Assembly: GCF_024343615.1 (NCBI RefSeq)
Contig: NZ_RJUB01000123.1
Coordinates: 1 to 64,000 of the forward strand
Direction of reading: 5' to 3'
From: Ferruginibacter sp. HRS2-29
GTDB lineage: Bacteria; Bacteroidota; Bacteroidia; Chitinophagales; Chitinophagaceae
DNA: 64,000 nt
This document shows, piece after piece, positions 1 to 8,636 of the stretch (position 1 is the stretch's first letter; each line of letters opens with the position of its first letter). The position numbers were made by a program, and so were the translations under genes. The notes under the pieces are model-generated. The model was given only the letters and a program-made list of their open reading frames with translations. It did no database searches and was not told where the DNA came from.

Positions 1-288
1 TCTATCGGCGATTATGTACTGAGCGGCGGAGAACTGGCAGCCGCGGTACTTACAGATGCCATCGGCAGACTTATCCCCGGTGTGCTGAATGATGAAAGCT
101 CAGCGCTAACGGACAGTTTCCAGGACAACCTGCTGGCACCACCGGTGTACACTAGGCCGGAAGTATTCAGGGGCTGGGGAATACCGGATGTGTTGAAAAG
201 CGGCAATCACAAACTGATAGAAGAATGGCGGCACGAACAATCGGTGCAGCGTACCACGGAAAGAAGGCCGGATTTACTCTCCGAGTAA
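1..288 (+). CDS. trmD: tRNA (guanine-N1)-methyltransferase, 3' part
   Basis: C-terminal 95 residues of TrmD, which methylates N1 of G37 in tRNAs using S-adenosylmethionine. The fragment opens inside the SAM-binding trefoil-knot region ([14 protein letters not shown]) and continues with the flexible linker and the C-terminal tRNA-binding domain ([19 protein letters not shown], then [11 protein letters not shown]). The frame is open from base 1, so the 5' end lies outside the window. The stop is followed directly by an inverted repeat shared with the convergent gene. Identification is firm because the SGGE and GNHxxIxxWR motifs are diagnostic. Confidence 0.95.
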   Translation, partial: SIGDYVLSGGELAAAVLTDAIGRLIPGVLNDESSALTDSFQDNLLAPPVYTRPEVFRGWGIPDVLKSGNHKLIEEWRHEQSVQRTTERRPDLLSE

Positions 289-466
289 ATTAATTACGAA
301 TTAACAATTACGAATTACGAATGAGTTCATTCAGGTGAAAGATATTAATTGCAAAACCTTTCTATAACTTGCACTGCCAAAAATCAATTCGTAATTCGTA
401 ATTCGTAATTCGTAATTCGTAATTCGTAATTCGTAATTCGTAATTCGTAATTCGTAATTCGTAATT
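289..466. repeat. Heptad inverted repeat (aattacg / attcgta)
   Basis: The gap between two convergent genes is nearly all repeat. The left arm (about 291-322) is made of aattacg-type heptads. The right arm (387-463) is 11 perfect head-to-tail copies of the reverse complement, attcgta. The arms can pair, with a spacer of about 65 bp between them. The same word family recurs at 27540-27635 and 52736-52831. Confidence 0.9.
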
Positions 467-469
467 TCC

Positions 470-1171
470 TTACTTACTAAATACCTTATCGTCTACCGGA
501 ATATTCGTCTCGATGGTGCTATACAGGATCGTTCCGCGATCATTGGTTACACTGTACGGGAACCAATATCCACCGGCATTTTGTTTATAGTCTGCAAATA
601 AAAGTCCTTCTATTTTTTCTTCTCCATTTGCGGTAACGGCAGCTTTTGTTTTTGCTACGCGATAAGTATTTTTATCTATGAAATAATTCATCGTCTTGCC
701 ATTTTTATATGTAACCAGTAAATTCCAGGTATCGGCTCCCTCAACTTTTTCAGTACCTTTCAATTCTATCGCGATCCCTTTTTCTTTGTAATCAACAAAT
801 GGCCCCTGCAGGTCGAACAACACCTGTTTGGATGTTAATAACGAAGGTTCCATCGCTACCGGTTCCTCCATACGAAAGATCGGGAAGAACGTCCAACCTT
901 CTTTATTATTAGCTACTTCGTAGTTGGAAGTACCCATTACTTCGATATCATTGCGGCTCCCTATGTTGTGCGACCTGGTACCCACGATAGATACATCGGC
1001 ACCATTTACGCTCATACCACCGGTCAGTTTCACCGTTTTCAACATGAGCATTTTTTCTTTTCCGCCCATAGCATCCATATGTTTAGCTACGATCTCATCT
1101 ACGGTTTGTGCAGAAAGATTGATGGTCAAAAAAGAGATGACGGTAGTCAGTAACAGTTTGAAAAAATTCAT
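470..1171 (-). CDS. Secreted LolA-like / outer-membrane lipoprotein-sorting-like protein
   Basis: A 233-residue protein with a clear N-terminal signal peptide (MNFFKLLLTTVISFLTINLSA, cleavage near SAQ). The mature part starts VDEIVAKHMDAMGGKEKM, a pattern common in Bacteroidota periplasmic proteins annotated as outer-membrane lipoprotein-sorting (LolA/LolB-like) proteins; the rest looks beta-rich. An upstream in-frame start at 1273 would add 34 charged residues before the signal peptide, so the internal ATG at 1171 is preferred. It diverges from adenine deaminase and converges on trmD. The substrate is unknown, and the LolA-like fold is an inference from the general pattern. Confidence 0.6.
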   Translation of the reverse strand: MNFFKLLLTTVISFLTINLSAQTVDEIVAKHMDAMGGKEKMLMLKTVKLTGGMSVNGADVSIVGTRSHNIGSRNDIEVMGTSNYEVANNKEGWTFFPIFRMEEPVAMEPSLLTSKQVLFDLQGPFVDYKEKGIAIELKGTEKVEGADTWNLLVTYKNGKTMNYFIDKNTYRVAKTKAAVTANGEEKIEGLLFADYKQNAGGYWFPYSVTNDRGTILYSTIETNIPVDDKVFSK

Positions 1172-1285
1172 AGTATTCGTTTTATGATGATGCGTATGTA
1201 TGCCTGATAAAGATATATTTTTTAGTTCAGATATTCTTTTTGCAAAATTAACTTTTACCTTGTGCCTGTACATAAAAAAACAGCA

Positions 1286-2917
1286 ATGTCAGCAGCAACT
1301 ATCAACGGGAATATAGTATCAATCATTGAAAAAAGGATCTTCTTCGGGGAAGTGACGATAGAAAACGGGAACATCGTCTCCATTATGGAACTGGGGGGAG
1401 AAAAAGCCGGCGAAAGCTATATTCTTCCCGGGTTCATCGATAGCCATGTGCATGTGGAAAGCAGCATGCTGGTACCTTCGGAGTTTGCCAAGCTTGCCGT
1501 TGTACATGGCACCACGGGTACCATCAGCGATCCGCACGAAATTGCCAATGTATGCGGAATGGAAGGGGTGAAATATATGATCGCGAATGGCAAAACTGTC
1601 CCTTTCAAATTTCATTTTGGTGCACCGAGCTGCGTGCCGGCCACAGTTTTTGAAACGGCAGGCGCTGCGCTTGACGCGGATGCGGTGGATGAATTATTGT
1701 CGTTGCCCGACATCAGCTACCTCAGTGAAATGATGAACTTTCCGGGTGTGCTGCACAACGATCCCGAAGTGATGAAAAAAATTGCTTCGGCAAAAAAATA
1801 CAACAAGCCTGTAGATGGCCATGCGCCAGGCTTACGGGGTGAAACCGCCAAACAATATATAGATGCGGGCATCAGCACCGACCATGAATGTTTTACGGCT
1901 GAAGAGGCATTGGACAAACTTGGATATGGCATGAAAATATTGATCCGTGAAGGGAGCGCTGCTAAAAATTTTGAAGCGTTGATCGGCCTGATGAATGAGC
2001 ATTATGAAAACATGATGTTTTGCAGCGATGACAAACATCCCGACAGCCTGGTAGAAGGCCATATCAATCTTTTGTGTGAAAGGGCGGTGTCAAAAGGGAT
2101 CGATGTTTTTAAAGTGTTGCAGGCGGCCTGCATCAATCCTGTGCTGCATTATAAGATGAGCAACGGCTTGTTGCAAAAGGGAGATGCTGCAGATCTGATC
2201 GTGGTGAAAGACCTGAAGAAATTCCAGGTAACGCATACCTATATCGATGGGCAACTGGTGGCTGAAAATGGAAAATCTTTAATCACTACCAAACCTGCGG
2301 AGGTGATCAATGAATTCAACTGTGATAAAAAAACGATCAGTGACTTTGCGGTTCCCGCGAACGATCTGCAGAAAGAGATCCCGGTGATCGAAGCGCTGGA
2401 AGGGCAACTGATCACGAACAAACTGATGCTTGAGCCAAGCGTTGCCGATGGGCAGATCATCAGTGATCCTACGCGGGATATTTTGAAGATCGTGGTGGTG
2501 AACCGCTATAATAATGCGCCCGTGGCGAAAGCGTTCATCAAAAATATCGGGTTGAAAGAAGGCGCCATCGCTTCTACTGTTGCGCACGACAGCCATAATA
2601 TTGTAGCAGTAGGTGTGGATGATGACAGTCTTTGCGAAGCAGTAAACTTACTGGTAACACAACGGGGAGGCGTAAGCGCAGTTTCGGAAGAAAAAATGAT
2701 GGTGCTCCCGCTTCCGGTTGCCGGATTGATGAGCAATGAAGACGGATACAAAGTGGCGGCAGATTACACCGCGATAGATGCATTTGTAAAAGAAAGGCTG
2801 GGAAGCGGACTGGCCGCACCTTTCATGACATTATCCTTCATGGCATTGCTGGTGATACCGCATTTGAAACTGAGCGATAAGGGGCTTTTTGATGGAGACG
2901 AGTTTAAATTCGTATAA
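1286..2917 (+). CDS. ade: Adenine deaminase
   Basis: Converts adenine to hypoxanthine and ammonia in purine salvage. It belongs to the amidohydrolase superfamily Ade family, and at 543 residues it has the usual length. Metal-binding motifs are in order: HVHVESS near residues 54-60, DPHEIANV near 82-89, DGHAPGLRG near 177-185 and DDKHPD near 249-254. The C-terminal half holds the family's DSHN and GLMS segments. The ATG at 1286 is preferred over a GTG at 1262 because it gives the normal N terminus. Its TAA stop is the first copy of a taatgga repeat word. Together with upp nearby it suggests nucleobase salvage, though the genes are not an operon. Confidence 0.95.
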   Translation: MSAATINGNIVSIIEKRIFFGEVTIENGNIVSIMELGGEKAGESYILPGFIDSHVHVESSMLVPSEFAKLAVVHGTTGTISDPHEIANVCGMEGVKYMIANGKTVPFKFHFGAPSCVPATVFETAGAALDADAVDELLSLPDISYLSEMMNFPGVLHNDPEVMKKIASAKKYNKPVDGHAPGLRGETAKQYIDAGISTDHECFTAEEALDKLGYGMKILIREGSAAKNFEALIGLMNEHYENMMFCSDDKHPDSLVEGHINLLCERAVSKGIDVFKVLQAACINPVLHYKMSNGLLQKGDAADLIVVKDLKKFQVTHTYIDGQLVAENGKSLITTKPAEVINEFNCDKKTISDFAVPANDLQKEIPVIEALEGQLITNKLMLEPSVADGQIISDPTRDILKIVVVNRYNNAPVAKAFIKNIGLKEGAIASTVAHDSHNIVAVGVDDDSLCEAVNLLVTQRGGVSAVSEEKMMVLPLPVAGLMSNEDGYKVAADYTAIDAFVKERLGSGLAAPFMTLSFMALLVIPHLKLSDKGLFDGDEFKFV

Positions 2918-3025
2918 TGGATAATGTAATAATTGATAATGGATAATGTTTTAGGCGTATCTGATTTTCTGCTATTTCACAGCACTTACGAGTGGAAGAC
3001 ATTGTTCATTATAACATTATCCATT
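2914..3025. repeat. Heptad inverted repeat (taatgga / tccatta)
   Basis: Between convergent genes. The left arm of taatgga-type words starts inside the ade stop codon. A 13-bp perfect match pairs 2938-2950 with 3013-3025. The same word family occurs at 39739-39812 and 63268-63391. Confidence 0.85.
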
Positions 3026-3028
3026 GAT

Positions 3029-3445
3029 TCAAAACTTCGCCGATAGCACTTTTATCGCCACACTATCCGTGCCCTTGGGGGCAAAATATTTTGTCTTGAA
3101 ACTTTTGCTGCCACCCGGCTCTACGGTTTCATAGATGGTTTCATGGTCTTCTTCAAGAAGGGCGCCGGTTTTGCTGTAGAAAGATAATTTAAGGTCTACA
3201 TCCTTATAGGAAACGATTTTTGCACTGTTGAATAAATTGCCTTTTATTACTGTCTGTCCCAGGAGATTGCGTTTATCCGAGCCCGTTACTTTAATAAACC
3301 GTTCCGGATTTTTTTGTTCGGTTACCGACAACTCTTCTTTAGTGCTTTCATATTTATCCTTCGCTTTCACATCGTATTTATTGTTGCTGGTACAGGCAAA
3401 GACCAGTATGGAGGCGCTGAGAAAAAGAACAGGCAATCGTTTCAT
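3029..3445 (-). CDS. Hypothetical lipoprotein
   Basis: A 138-residue protein with a lipoprotein signal (MKRLPVLFLSASILVFAC, lipobox cysteine at 18), so probably membrane-anchored on the periplasmic side. The mature part reads as a small beta-sandwich: NLLGQTVIKGNLFNSAKIVSYKDV followed by LKLSFYSKTGALLEEDHETI resembles the FxLYD/extracellular-domain style, but I cannot name the family. A longer start at 3487 would put 14 residues before the signal, so 3445 is chosen. It is transcribed towards ade and diverges from upp. Confidence 0.6.
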   Translation of the reverse strand: MKRLPVLFLSASILVFACTSNNKYDVKAKDKYESTKEELSVTEQKNPERFIKVTGSDKRNLLGQTVIKGNLFNSAKIVSYKDVDLKLSFYSKTGALLEEDHETIYETVEPGGSKSFKTKYFAPKGTDSVAIKVLSAKF

Positions 3446-3514
3446 ATAACTGAATTTGGGGTGGGTTTGTAAAAAAGACATAACCAAAAATAAAGATACT
3501 GCGCTATTTTATTA

Positions 3515-3522
3515 TAGATTTG
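3515..3522 (+). promoter_or_regulatory. Candidate -7 element for upp
   Basis: TAGATTTG fits the Bacteroidota TAnnTTTG -7 consensus. It lies 63 bp before the upp ATG, implying a leader of roughly 55-60 nt. No clear TTTG -33 box is visible upstream. Confidence 0.4.
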
Positions 3523-3585
3523 TCGGCAGGAAAAGAAATTTAACTTATCGTTGCCGCAGGCTACATTCGAACAAAACAAAAACAG

Positions 3586-4236
3586 ATGGTACACAATTTA
3601 AGCAAGGATCATTCATTGGTGAGTAACTGGGTGGCAGAACTAAGAAACGTAGATGTTCAGCAGGACCGGATGCGTTTTCGTCGCAACCTGGAGAGGATCG
3701 CTGAAGTGATCGGGTATGAGATCAGCAAACAACTGGAAACGGTAGATACGGAGATCACCACACCGATGGGAACGGCTACCTGCAAAATGCTGAAGGAACA
3801 ACCGGTGCTGGCCACCATCCTGCGGGCGGGCCTGGCGATGCACAACGGGTTGCTGAGTTATTACGACCGTGCCGACAACGCATTCTTAAGCGCTTATCGT
3901 AAACATCATGCCGACGGGTCTTTTGATATCCAGGTAGAATACATGAGTTGTCCTGAAATTGATGGCCGGGTAGTGATCATCAGCGATCCGATGCTGGCTA
4001 CCGGCGCTTCGCTGGTGAAATGCATCCGCTACCTGAAAGACGAAGGCAATATCAAAGAATTACATATAGTTTGTGCCATAGCCTGTACCGTGGGCATCGA
4101 ATTTGTAAAACGCGAAGAACCCAAAGCGATCATCTGGTGCGGAGATATTGATGATGAACTTACGGCAAAAGGATATATTGTTCCGGGATTAGGTGATGCA
4201 GGGGACCTGGCTTACGGAGCGAAAATGCAGAGTTGA
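3586..4236 (+). CDS. upp: Uracil phosphoribosyltransferase
   Basis: Makes UMP from uracil and PRPP in the cytoplasm (pyrimidine salvage). The 216-residue length matches the family. The PRPP-binding loop is seen as DPMLATGAS near residues 134-142, preceded by the VVII strand. The uracil-binding C-terminal segment is PGLGDAGDLAYGAK at the end. The ATG at 3586 gives a normal start. It is a single gene bounded by an upstream divergent lipoprotein and a downstream inverted repeat that begins at its stop codon. Confidence 0.95.
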   Translation: MVHNLSKDHSLVSNWVAELRNVDVQQDRMRFRRNLERIAEVIGYEISKQLETVDTEITTPMGTATCKMLKEQPVLATILRAGLAMHNGLLSYYDRADNAFLSAYRKHHADGSFDIQVEYMSCPEIDGRVVIISDPMLATGASLVKCIRYLKDEGNIKELHIVCAIACTVGIEFVKREEPKAIIWCGDIDDELTAKGYIVPGLGDAGDLAYGAKMQS

Positions 4237-4407
4237 GTTTAGAGAACAGGGTTTAGGGGTTTAGGGCTTTAGAATATTCATGGGTTTGGATTGAAGGAGA
4301 ATCTTTGTTCGCTTCCATCTAAACCTTTTGTTTTTTAATATTTCCGTATAGTTTAAAAATTTCTACTATAACAAACCTTCCTACCCCTGATCCCTGTTCT
4401 CTAAACT
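4236..4407. repeat. Heptad inverted repeat (tttagag / ctctaaa)
   Basis: A perfect 16-bp inverted repeat: AGTTTAGAGAACAGGG at 4236-4251 pairs with its complement at 4392-4407. Further tttaggg-like words follow the left arm. It lies between two co-directional genes, directly after the upp stop. Related words occur at 26461-26516, 50525-50626 and 51961-52052. Confidence 0.85.
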
Positions 4408-4519
4408 AATTAATAACCAGCCAATTGGCATTCCTTCCACTGTTAGCAAAAACTTTTGGCCAATTCGTGCAGCATTTTACCTCATTTCCTTATCTTTAAT
4501 GCCTAAGAACTGTTTAGAA

Positions 4520-5533
4520 ATGAGAAAAATACTATTAGTTGTTTTTGTACTACTGCTTACCGGTACCCTGAAAGCGCAAGACCCACATTTTTCGCAATTT
4601 TTTTCTTCCCCATTGACATTAAACCCTGCATTTACAGGTAAATTCGACGGTTTGTGGAGGCTCGCTGCCAACCACAGGGACCAATGGCCTTCCATACCAA
4701 AAGCATACGTAACTACCAGCGCCTCCATCGATTTCCCGATCCTCAAGAGTCGCATTCCGGAAGGGGATGTATTTGGTGTGGGCATATCAGGAGTGAGCGA
4801 TCAGAGTGCAAATAACGCGTTGAAACTTAATTATGGTTCTGTTTCCATGTCGTATCACAAGGCATTGGATGAAAATGGTTACAATACGATCGGTGCAGGT
4901 TTCCAGGGAACATATTCCAGCATGAACCTCGATCTTTCCAAGCTTACTTTTGAAGATGAATTAAGGGCCAATGGCTTCGCACAAGGCACTTCACAGGATA
5001 TTCCGATCATTCTTGCCAACGGCAATAAACAAAGTTATCTTGATCTGAATGCCGGTTTGTTATTCTCAGGTTCTACTAATGGGGAAAATAACTATTACCT
5101 CGGTGCTTCTATGTATCATATCAACAGGCCTAAGGTAAATTACACCGATAAAAGCTGGTACCTCAGTGGCAGGGTAACCATTCATGGTGGAGGTACTTTC
5201 CCTGTGTCGGATGTGGTTTCTGTAAATGCCTCGGTGATCCACCAGATGCAGAACAAAGCCAGCGAAACCACCTTGGGTGCTGCACTTTCACTGAATGCCG
5301 GTGGCGAAAGCACCAATCCTACAAATGTTTATATCGGTTCATGGGTACGCCTGAATGACGCAGTCATTCCTTATATCGGGCTTGAATTTGGCGGCCTCCG
5401 TATCGGCGCCAGTTATGATGTAAATATCAGCGACCTCAAAGCTGCAACCGGCAGCCGTGGTGGTTCTGAATTTTCTATCATTTACATCAAACGCCCATCG
5501 GATGTGAAGGGTATTCCTTGTCCTAAGTTCTAA
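4520..5533 (+). CDS. PorP/SprF family type IX secretion membrane protein
   Basis: A 337-residue outer-membrane protein of the PorP/SprF family, a helper component for secretion or attachment of gliding/adhesin cargo. Signal peptide MRKILLVVFVLLLTGTLKAQ, then the family's hallmark N terminus DPHFSQFFSSPLTLNPAFTG and the WRLAANHRDQWPSI segment. The remainder is a run of alternating beta strands with barrel-like aromatic girdles and ends IKRPSDVKGIPCPKF. The ATG at 4520 fits the signal peptide better than the one at 4499. No large adhesin partner is adjacent, although such proteins are often encoded next to PorP paralogues. Confidence 0.9.
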   Translation: MRKILLVVFVLLLTGTLKAQDPHFSQFFSSPLTLNPAFTGKFDGLWRLAANHRDQWPSIPKAYVTTSASIDFPILKSRIPEGDVFGVGISGVSDQSANNALKLNYGSVSMSYHKALDENGYNTIGAGFQGTYSSMNLDLSKLTFEDELRANGFAQGTSQDIPIILANGNKQSYLDLNAGLLFSGSTNGENNYYLGASMYHINRPKVNYTDKSWYLSGRVTIHGGGTFPVSDVVSVNASVIHQMQNKASETTLGAALSLNAGGESTNPTNVYIGSWVRLNDAVIPYIGLEFGGLRIGASYDVNISDLKAATGSRGGSEFSIIYIKRPSDVKGIPCPKF

Positions 5534-5535
5534 CT

Positions 5536-5701
5536 TTATTACACGAATTAAAGCGAATTACACGAATTAGCGAAGATTAAATAATTAGATTAAATGACAA
5601 ACCCCACAGAAGTGGGGTTTGTCATTTAAAAGGTGGGCTACTTATAAAGCGGTCAACCTTTAAACCGTAATTCGTGTAATTCGCTTTAATTCGTGTAATA
5701 A
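5536..5701. repeat. 34-bp perfect inverted repeat (acacgaatt family)
   Basis: The arm at 5536-5569 pairs without mismatch with 5668-5701. The words are attacacga and attaaagcga, with a 9-10 bp period. The inner 98 bp holds a separate terminator hairpin (5591-5628). It fills the gap between two convergent genes. Confidence 0.95.
5591..5628. terminator. Bidirectional terminator-like hairpin
   Basis: A perfect 17-bp stem TAAATGACAAACCCCAC with an AGAA loop. The GC-rich core is flanked by A/T tracts on both sides, so it can serve the PorP-like gene and the glycosylase gene that converge on it. Confidence 0.85.
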
Positions 5702-5706
5702 AAAAA

Positions 5707-6318
5707 TCAGTTTACCGGCCGCCCACTCACAAACTTATTCCCTTTGATATAAAACCTGTAAGGCAGCAACGCATCTTCACCGGCACTATCTATCCCTATT
5801 CTTTTACTTATGCCGATCTCGGCTTCTGCAACATTGGAATTCTTATCTTCATAAATACTGATCACATCATCCAGGAAGAGCAAACCCGAATGTTGTTTAT
5901 TTATGCCCAATGCTTTCCCCACATTGCCGGGGCCTTTGGTAAGTGTATTGTCCGGCTTTGATTTGCCCGTACGTATCAGCATATCTTCTACTCCCTGCAC
6001 CGGCTCCAGCGCCCGTATCAATACGGCATCCGGGATGCCCTTTTCATTCGTCACCACATTGAGCATCTGGTGCATGCCATAACATATATACACATATGCC
6101 GTACCCGCGGGTGAATACATATGCTCATTGCGGGCTGTCCGTTTACCCTTGTAAGAATGTGAAGCTTTGTCCGAAATAGCCATGTACGCTTCCGTTTCCA
6201 CAATGCGGCCACTGGTGATAATACCTTCGATGTTGGTCACCACCACTTTGCCCAATAATTCGCGGGCAATGCGAACGACATCTTTGCGTTGGTAGAATTT
6301 GAGGGGAAGCTTCTTCAT
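5707..6318 (-). CDS. mpg: DNA-3-methyladenine glycosylase (AAG/MPG family)
   Basis: Base-excision repair enzyme that removes alkylated purines. The 203 residues match the MPG family. Visible motifs are LLGKVVVTNIEGIITSGRIV near residues 22-41, the catalytic-glutamate segment VETEAY, then DKASHSYKGKRTARNEHMY and the substrate-pocket segment GTAYVYICYGMH near 73-84, and GPGNVGKALGI towards the C terminus. It diverges from the EI24-domain gene; the short gap between them is occupied by another inverted repeat. Confidence 0.93.
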   Translation of the reverse strand: MKKLPLKFYQRKDVVRIARELLGKVVVTNIEGIITSGRIVETEAYMAISDKASHSYKGKRTARNEHMYSPAGTAYVYICYGMHQMLNVVTNEKGIPDAVLIRALEPVQGVEDMLIRTGKSKPDNTLTKGPGNVGKALGINKQHSGLLFLDDVISIYEDKNSNVAEAEIGISKRIGIDSAGEDALLPYRFYIKGNKFVSGRPVN

Positions 6319-6320
6319 AT

Positions 6321-6437
6321 GTCAATAGTGAATAGTCAATAGTCAAGCCTTCGAAGTTAATTCGTTTTATATAAAGTCTTTTCTGTCTGTAGTATAAAGT
6401 TCAGAGGTTTGACTATTGACTATTCACTATTCACTAT
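6321..6437. repeat. Heptad inverted repeat (atagtca / tgactat)
   Basis: A 23-bp perfect arm at 6324-6346 pairs with 6409-6431, built from 7-bp atagtga/atagtca words. It sits between divergent genes, so it lies in both 5' regions, unlike the convergent cases. The spacer contains CTTCGAAG, a short palindrome that recurs in other spacers. Confidence 0.9.
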
Positions 6438-6447
6438 CTTTATTCCC

Positions 6448-7218
6448 ATGCTGAAGGAAATCATCATCTCCATACAGTCCTTTTTTGATGCGCACAAGTT
6501 TATCGTAAAAAATAAATTGTGGAAATGGATCATTGTTCCCGGGCTTATCTATACCATTCTTTTCATCGCCGGGCTTTGGTTGTTTCTCGTATCCAGCAAT
6601 ATGGCCATTGAATATATTTTTCTCAAAACAGGAGTAAAAGGCTGGCTCGATCGCAGCCAGGATGGTTTTTTAAGCTTCCTCTTCATCGTAGGCCAGGTGA
6701 TGCTGCGATTGGTATTGCTGTTGTTTTATTTTTCCTTATTCAAATACCTGTTTCTCATCATCGGTTCGCCGGTATTCGCCTACCTGAGCGAAAAAACGGA
6801 AAGTATCATCGAAGGAAAAGATTTCCCGTTCAGCCTGGGCCAGCTGATGAAAGATATTGTACGGGGTATCCGGATCGCCTTGCGGAATGTGTTGTGGCAA
6901 ACGGTTTACATCGTCACCATTCTGATCCTGTCTTTTATTCCGCTGGTAGGCTGGATCGCTCCGCTGGTGGCTTTCCTGGTGGAATGTTACTATTTCGGTT
7001 TTTCGATGCTCGATTATAGTTCCGAAAGAAACAAGCTGACGGCACAGCAAAGCATTCATTTTATCGGCAACCATAAAGGGTTGGCCATCGGCAACGGGCT
7101 GGTATTTTACCTGATGCACCTCGTGCCATTCATCGGGTGGTTATTTGCCCCCAGCTACGCTGTGATTGCGGCTACGCTCAGCCTGCTGAATGCCCGGAAA
7201 AACCATGTAATCATCTGA
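6448..7218 (+). CDS. EI24 / CysZ-like integral membrane protein
   Basis: A 256-residue membrane protein of the EI24 domain family, which includes E. coli CysZ, a sulfate permease. Hydrophobic segments are near residues 24-46, 72-102, 150-180 and 210-240. The family pattern LFKYLFLIIGSPVFAYLSE and the SFIPLVGWIAPLVAFLVECY hairpin are seen. The ATG at 6448 is chosen because an upstream TTG frame would only translate the repeat arm. It is followed after 8 bp by the RsmI-like gene and probably co-transcribed. The transported solute is not shown by the sequence. Confidence 0.8.
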   Translation: MLKEIIISIQSFFDAHKFIVKNKLWKWIIVPGLIYTILFIAGLWLFLVSSNMAIEYIFLKTGVKGWLDRSQDGFLSFLFIVGQVMLRLVLLLFYFSLFKYLFLIIGSPVFAYLSEKTESIIEGKDFPFSLGQLMKDIVRGIRIALRNVLWQTVYIVTILILSFIPLVGWIAPLVAFLVECYYFGFSMLDYSSERNKLTAQQSIHFIGNHKGLAIGNGLVFYLMHLVPFIGWLFAPSYAVIAATLSLLNARKNHVII

Positions 7219-7226
7219 CCTCCATC

Positions 7227-7931
7227 ATGACGACAATCTACCTGATACCTTGTGTGCTCGCCGACGACGCTTTAGAAACCATTCCTCCATACATCATGGA
7301 TGCGGTAAAAAAATGCACGGTGATATTTGCAGAAAACGAACGCACGGCGAGGCGTTTTTTGAAAAGTATGGACAAAAGCATCGTCATCGACGACTACGAA
7401 TGGTATGCCATACATAAAGCTGAAGAAGAGCAGCTGCAACATTTCAGGCAAAAAATAAAGGAGAAAAAAACGATCGCGATCATCAGTGAAGCGGGCTGCC
7501 CCGGCATTGCCGACCCCGGGCAAATACTGATCAAAGCTGCACAGGAACTGAATTGCCTCGTAAAACCGCTTGTTGGGCCAAGTTCCATCTTACTGGCGCT
7601 GATGGCGAGTGGCATGAGCGGACAACAATTTGAATTTACCGGCTATCTTCCTATCGATAATGCTGAAAGAATAAAAAAACTGAAAGAACTGGAACTTGCT
7701 TCGCAAAAACACAACAGCACTAAGATCTTCATTGAAACTCCTTACCGCAATAACCAGCTGCTGGAATCCATCATCAAGACCTGCGATGGAAAAACGAAAT
7801 TATGCATCGGTGTAAATATCACCGCTCCAAATGAAAGCATTCAGACACACACCGTTTGCGAATGGAAAAATAAAAAGCCGGAGCTTCATAAGCAACCGGC
7901 TATATTCCTGCTCTACGCAGGAAATCTATGA
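7227..7931 (+). CDS. RsmI-like tetrapyrrole-methylase-fold SAM methyltransferase
   Basis: A 234-residue protein with the fold of RsmI, the 16S rRNA C1402 2'-O-methyltransferase. The N terminus TTIYLIPCVLADDALETIPP replaces the usual RsmI LYVVATPIGN start, while FAENERTARRFL, ISEAGCPGIADPGQ, VGPSSILLALMASG and the FTGYLP segment match the family. It is shorter than typical RsmI (about 270-290) and lacks the C-terminal domain, as does a second paralogue seen in many Bacteroidota, so the substrate may differ. The start at 7227 is 8 bp after the preceding stop. Its TGA stop lies in a repeat word. Confidence 0.8.
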   Translation: MTTIYLIPCVLADDALETIPPYIMDAVKKCTVIFAENERTARRFLKSMDKSIVIDDYEWYAIHKAEEEQLQHFRQKIKEKKTIAIISEAGCPGIADPGQILIKAAQELNCLVKPLVGPSSILLALMASGMSGQQFEFTGYLPIDNAERIKKLKELELASQKHNSTKIFIETPYRNNQLLESIIKTCDGKTKLCIGVNITAPNESIQTHTVCEWKNKKPELHKQPAIFLLYAGNL

Positions 7932-8040
7932 TCTACGATGTATGATCTATGATACCTTTAATAAGTCAGTGTGTTTAATTATCGAAGACCTTCGAATTGA
8001 AGAAACCATAGATCATAGATCATCCATCTCAGATCATAGA
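7928..8040. repeat. Heptad inverted repeat (gatctat / atagatc)
   Basis: Between convergent genes. The perfect 12-bp arms are at 7942-7953 and 8012-8023, inside longer 7-bp word runs. The left arm begins in the stop codon of the methylase gene. The spacer again holds CCTTCGAA. Confidence 0.8.
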
Positions 8041-8041
8041 T

Positions 8042-8464
8042 TTATGGATTTATTTCCTTCATGTTCTTGATCTCATCCACAATGTATACCGTATAACCTC
8101 TCCAGGGCAGGGTGTGCTTGTATTCTTTGTAGTGCAGGTCAAAATATTTACCGCTGTTATTCATCAGTACAGTGGCGATGCTGTCGTTGGAAACGGAAAA
8201 TTCAAATTCGTACGATTGCACCGTACCCGCCGCTTTCGACCTGAAACCTGACTGGATCAATTTGCCTTCGTATGTTTTGAAAACGTTTCCTTTTTTAACG
8301 AGATAATTCAATTCCCCGGATTTGACGCCTTCGCCAAATACATACCAGTATTGCCACCAGAGAAATACCCCGAGTATCAATACTATCACAAATGTAAATT
8401 TCCAGAAAAACCCTTTCCAGCCACTTTTCTTCTTTTCGGGCAAAGCACCTTTAAAATCTTCCAT
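8042..8464 (-). CDS. Hypothetical single-pass membrane protein
   Basis: A 140-residue protein with a short cytoplasmic N terminus (MEDFKGALPEKKKSGWKGFF), one membrane helix near residues 20-42, and a periplasmic or extracellular domain with the segment KKGNVFKTYEGKLIQSGF near 65-80. I recognise the pattern as a conserved Bacteroidota protein of unknown role that is sometimes mislabelled as 6-phosphogluconate dehydrogenase; nothing in the sequence supports that activity. It lies downstream of the M28 peptidase gene on the same strand, separated by a repeat block. Confidence 0.6.
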   Translation of the reverse strand: MEDFKGALPEKKKSGWKGFFWKFTFVIVLILGVFLWWQYWYVFGEGVKSGELNYLVKKGNVFKTYEGKLIQSGFRSKAAGTVQSYEFEFSVSNDSIATVLMNNSGKYFDLHYKEYKHTLPWRGYTVYIVDEIKNMKEINP

Positions 8465-8477
8465 ATGAATACTTTTT

Positions 8478-8636
8478 TATTACACGAATTTAAAATCGAA
8501 TTACACGAATTACCTTAATTGGAATGCAACTTATACAACTTCCGGTTCTCTTATGACCTTCGAATATTTCACTATTCACTATTCACCATTCACTATTCAC
8601 CATTCACTATTCACCATTCACTATTCACCATTCACA
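8478..8636. repeat. Mixed-word repeat: acacgaatt left arm, ttcacta right arm
   Basis: The left side (8478-8513) carries attacacgaatt words. The right side (8566-8636) is about ten 7-bp ttcacta/ttcacca words, and its end supplies the TGA stop of the peptidase gene. The two sides are not complementary to each other. The identical mixed pairing occurs at 61222-61366. Confidence 0.85.

Noticed and set aside
387-463. CRISPR-like array
   Set aside because: The units are 7 bp with no spacers and no cas genes are present; it is a simple tandem repeat in an inverted-repeat element.
6409-6447. TTG start for the EI24 gene
   Set aside because: It would encode MTIDYSLFTIFIP from the repeat arm; the ATG at 6448 gives a normal start.
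8042-8464. 6-phosphogluconate dehydrogenase
   Set aside because: Similar proteins sometimes carry this label, but the sequence is a short membrane protein without nucleotide-binding or catalytic motifs.
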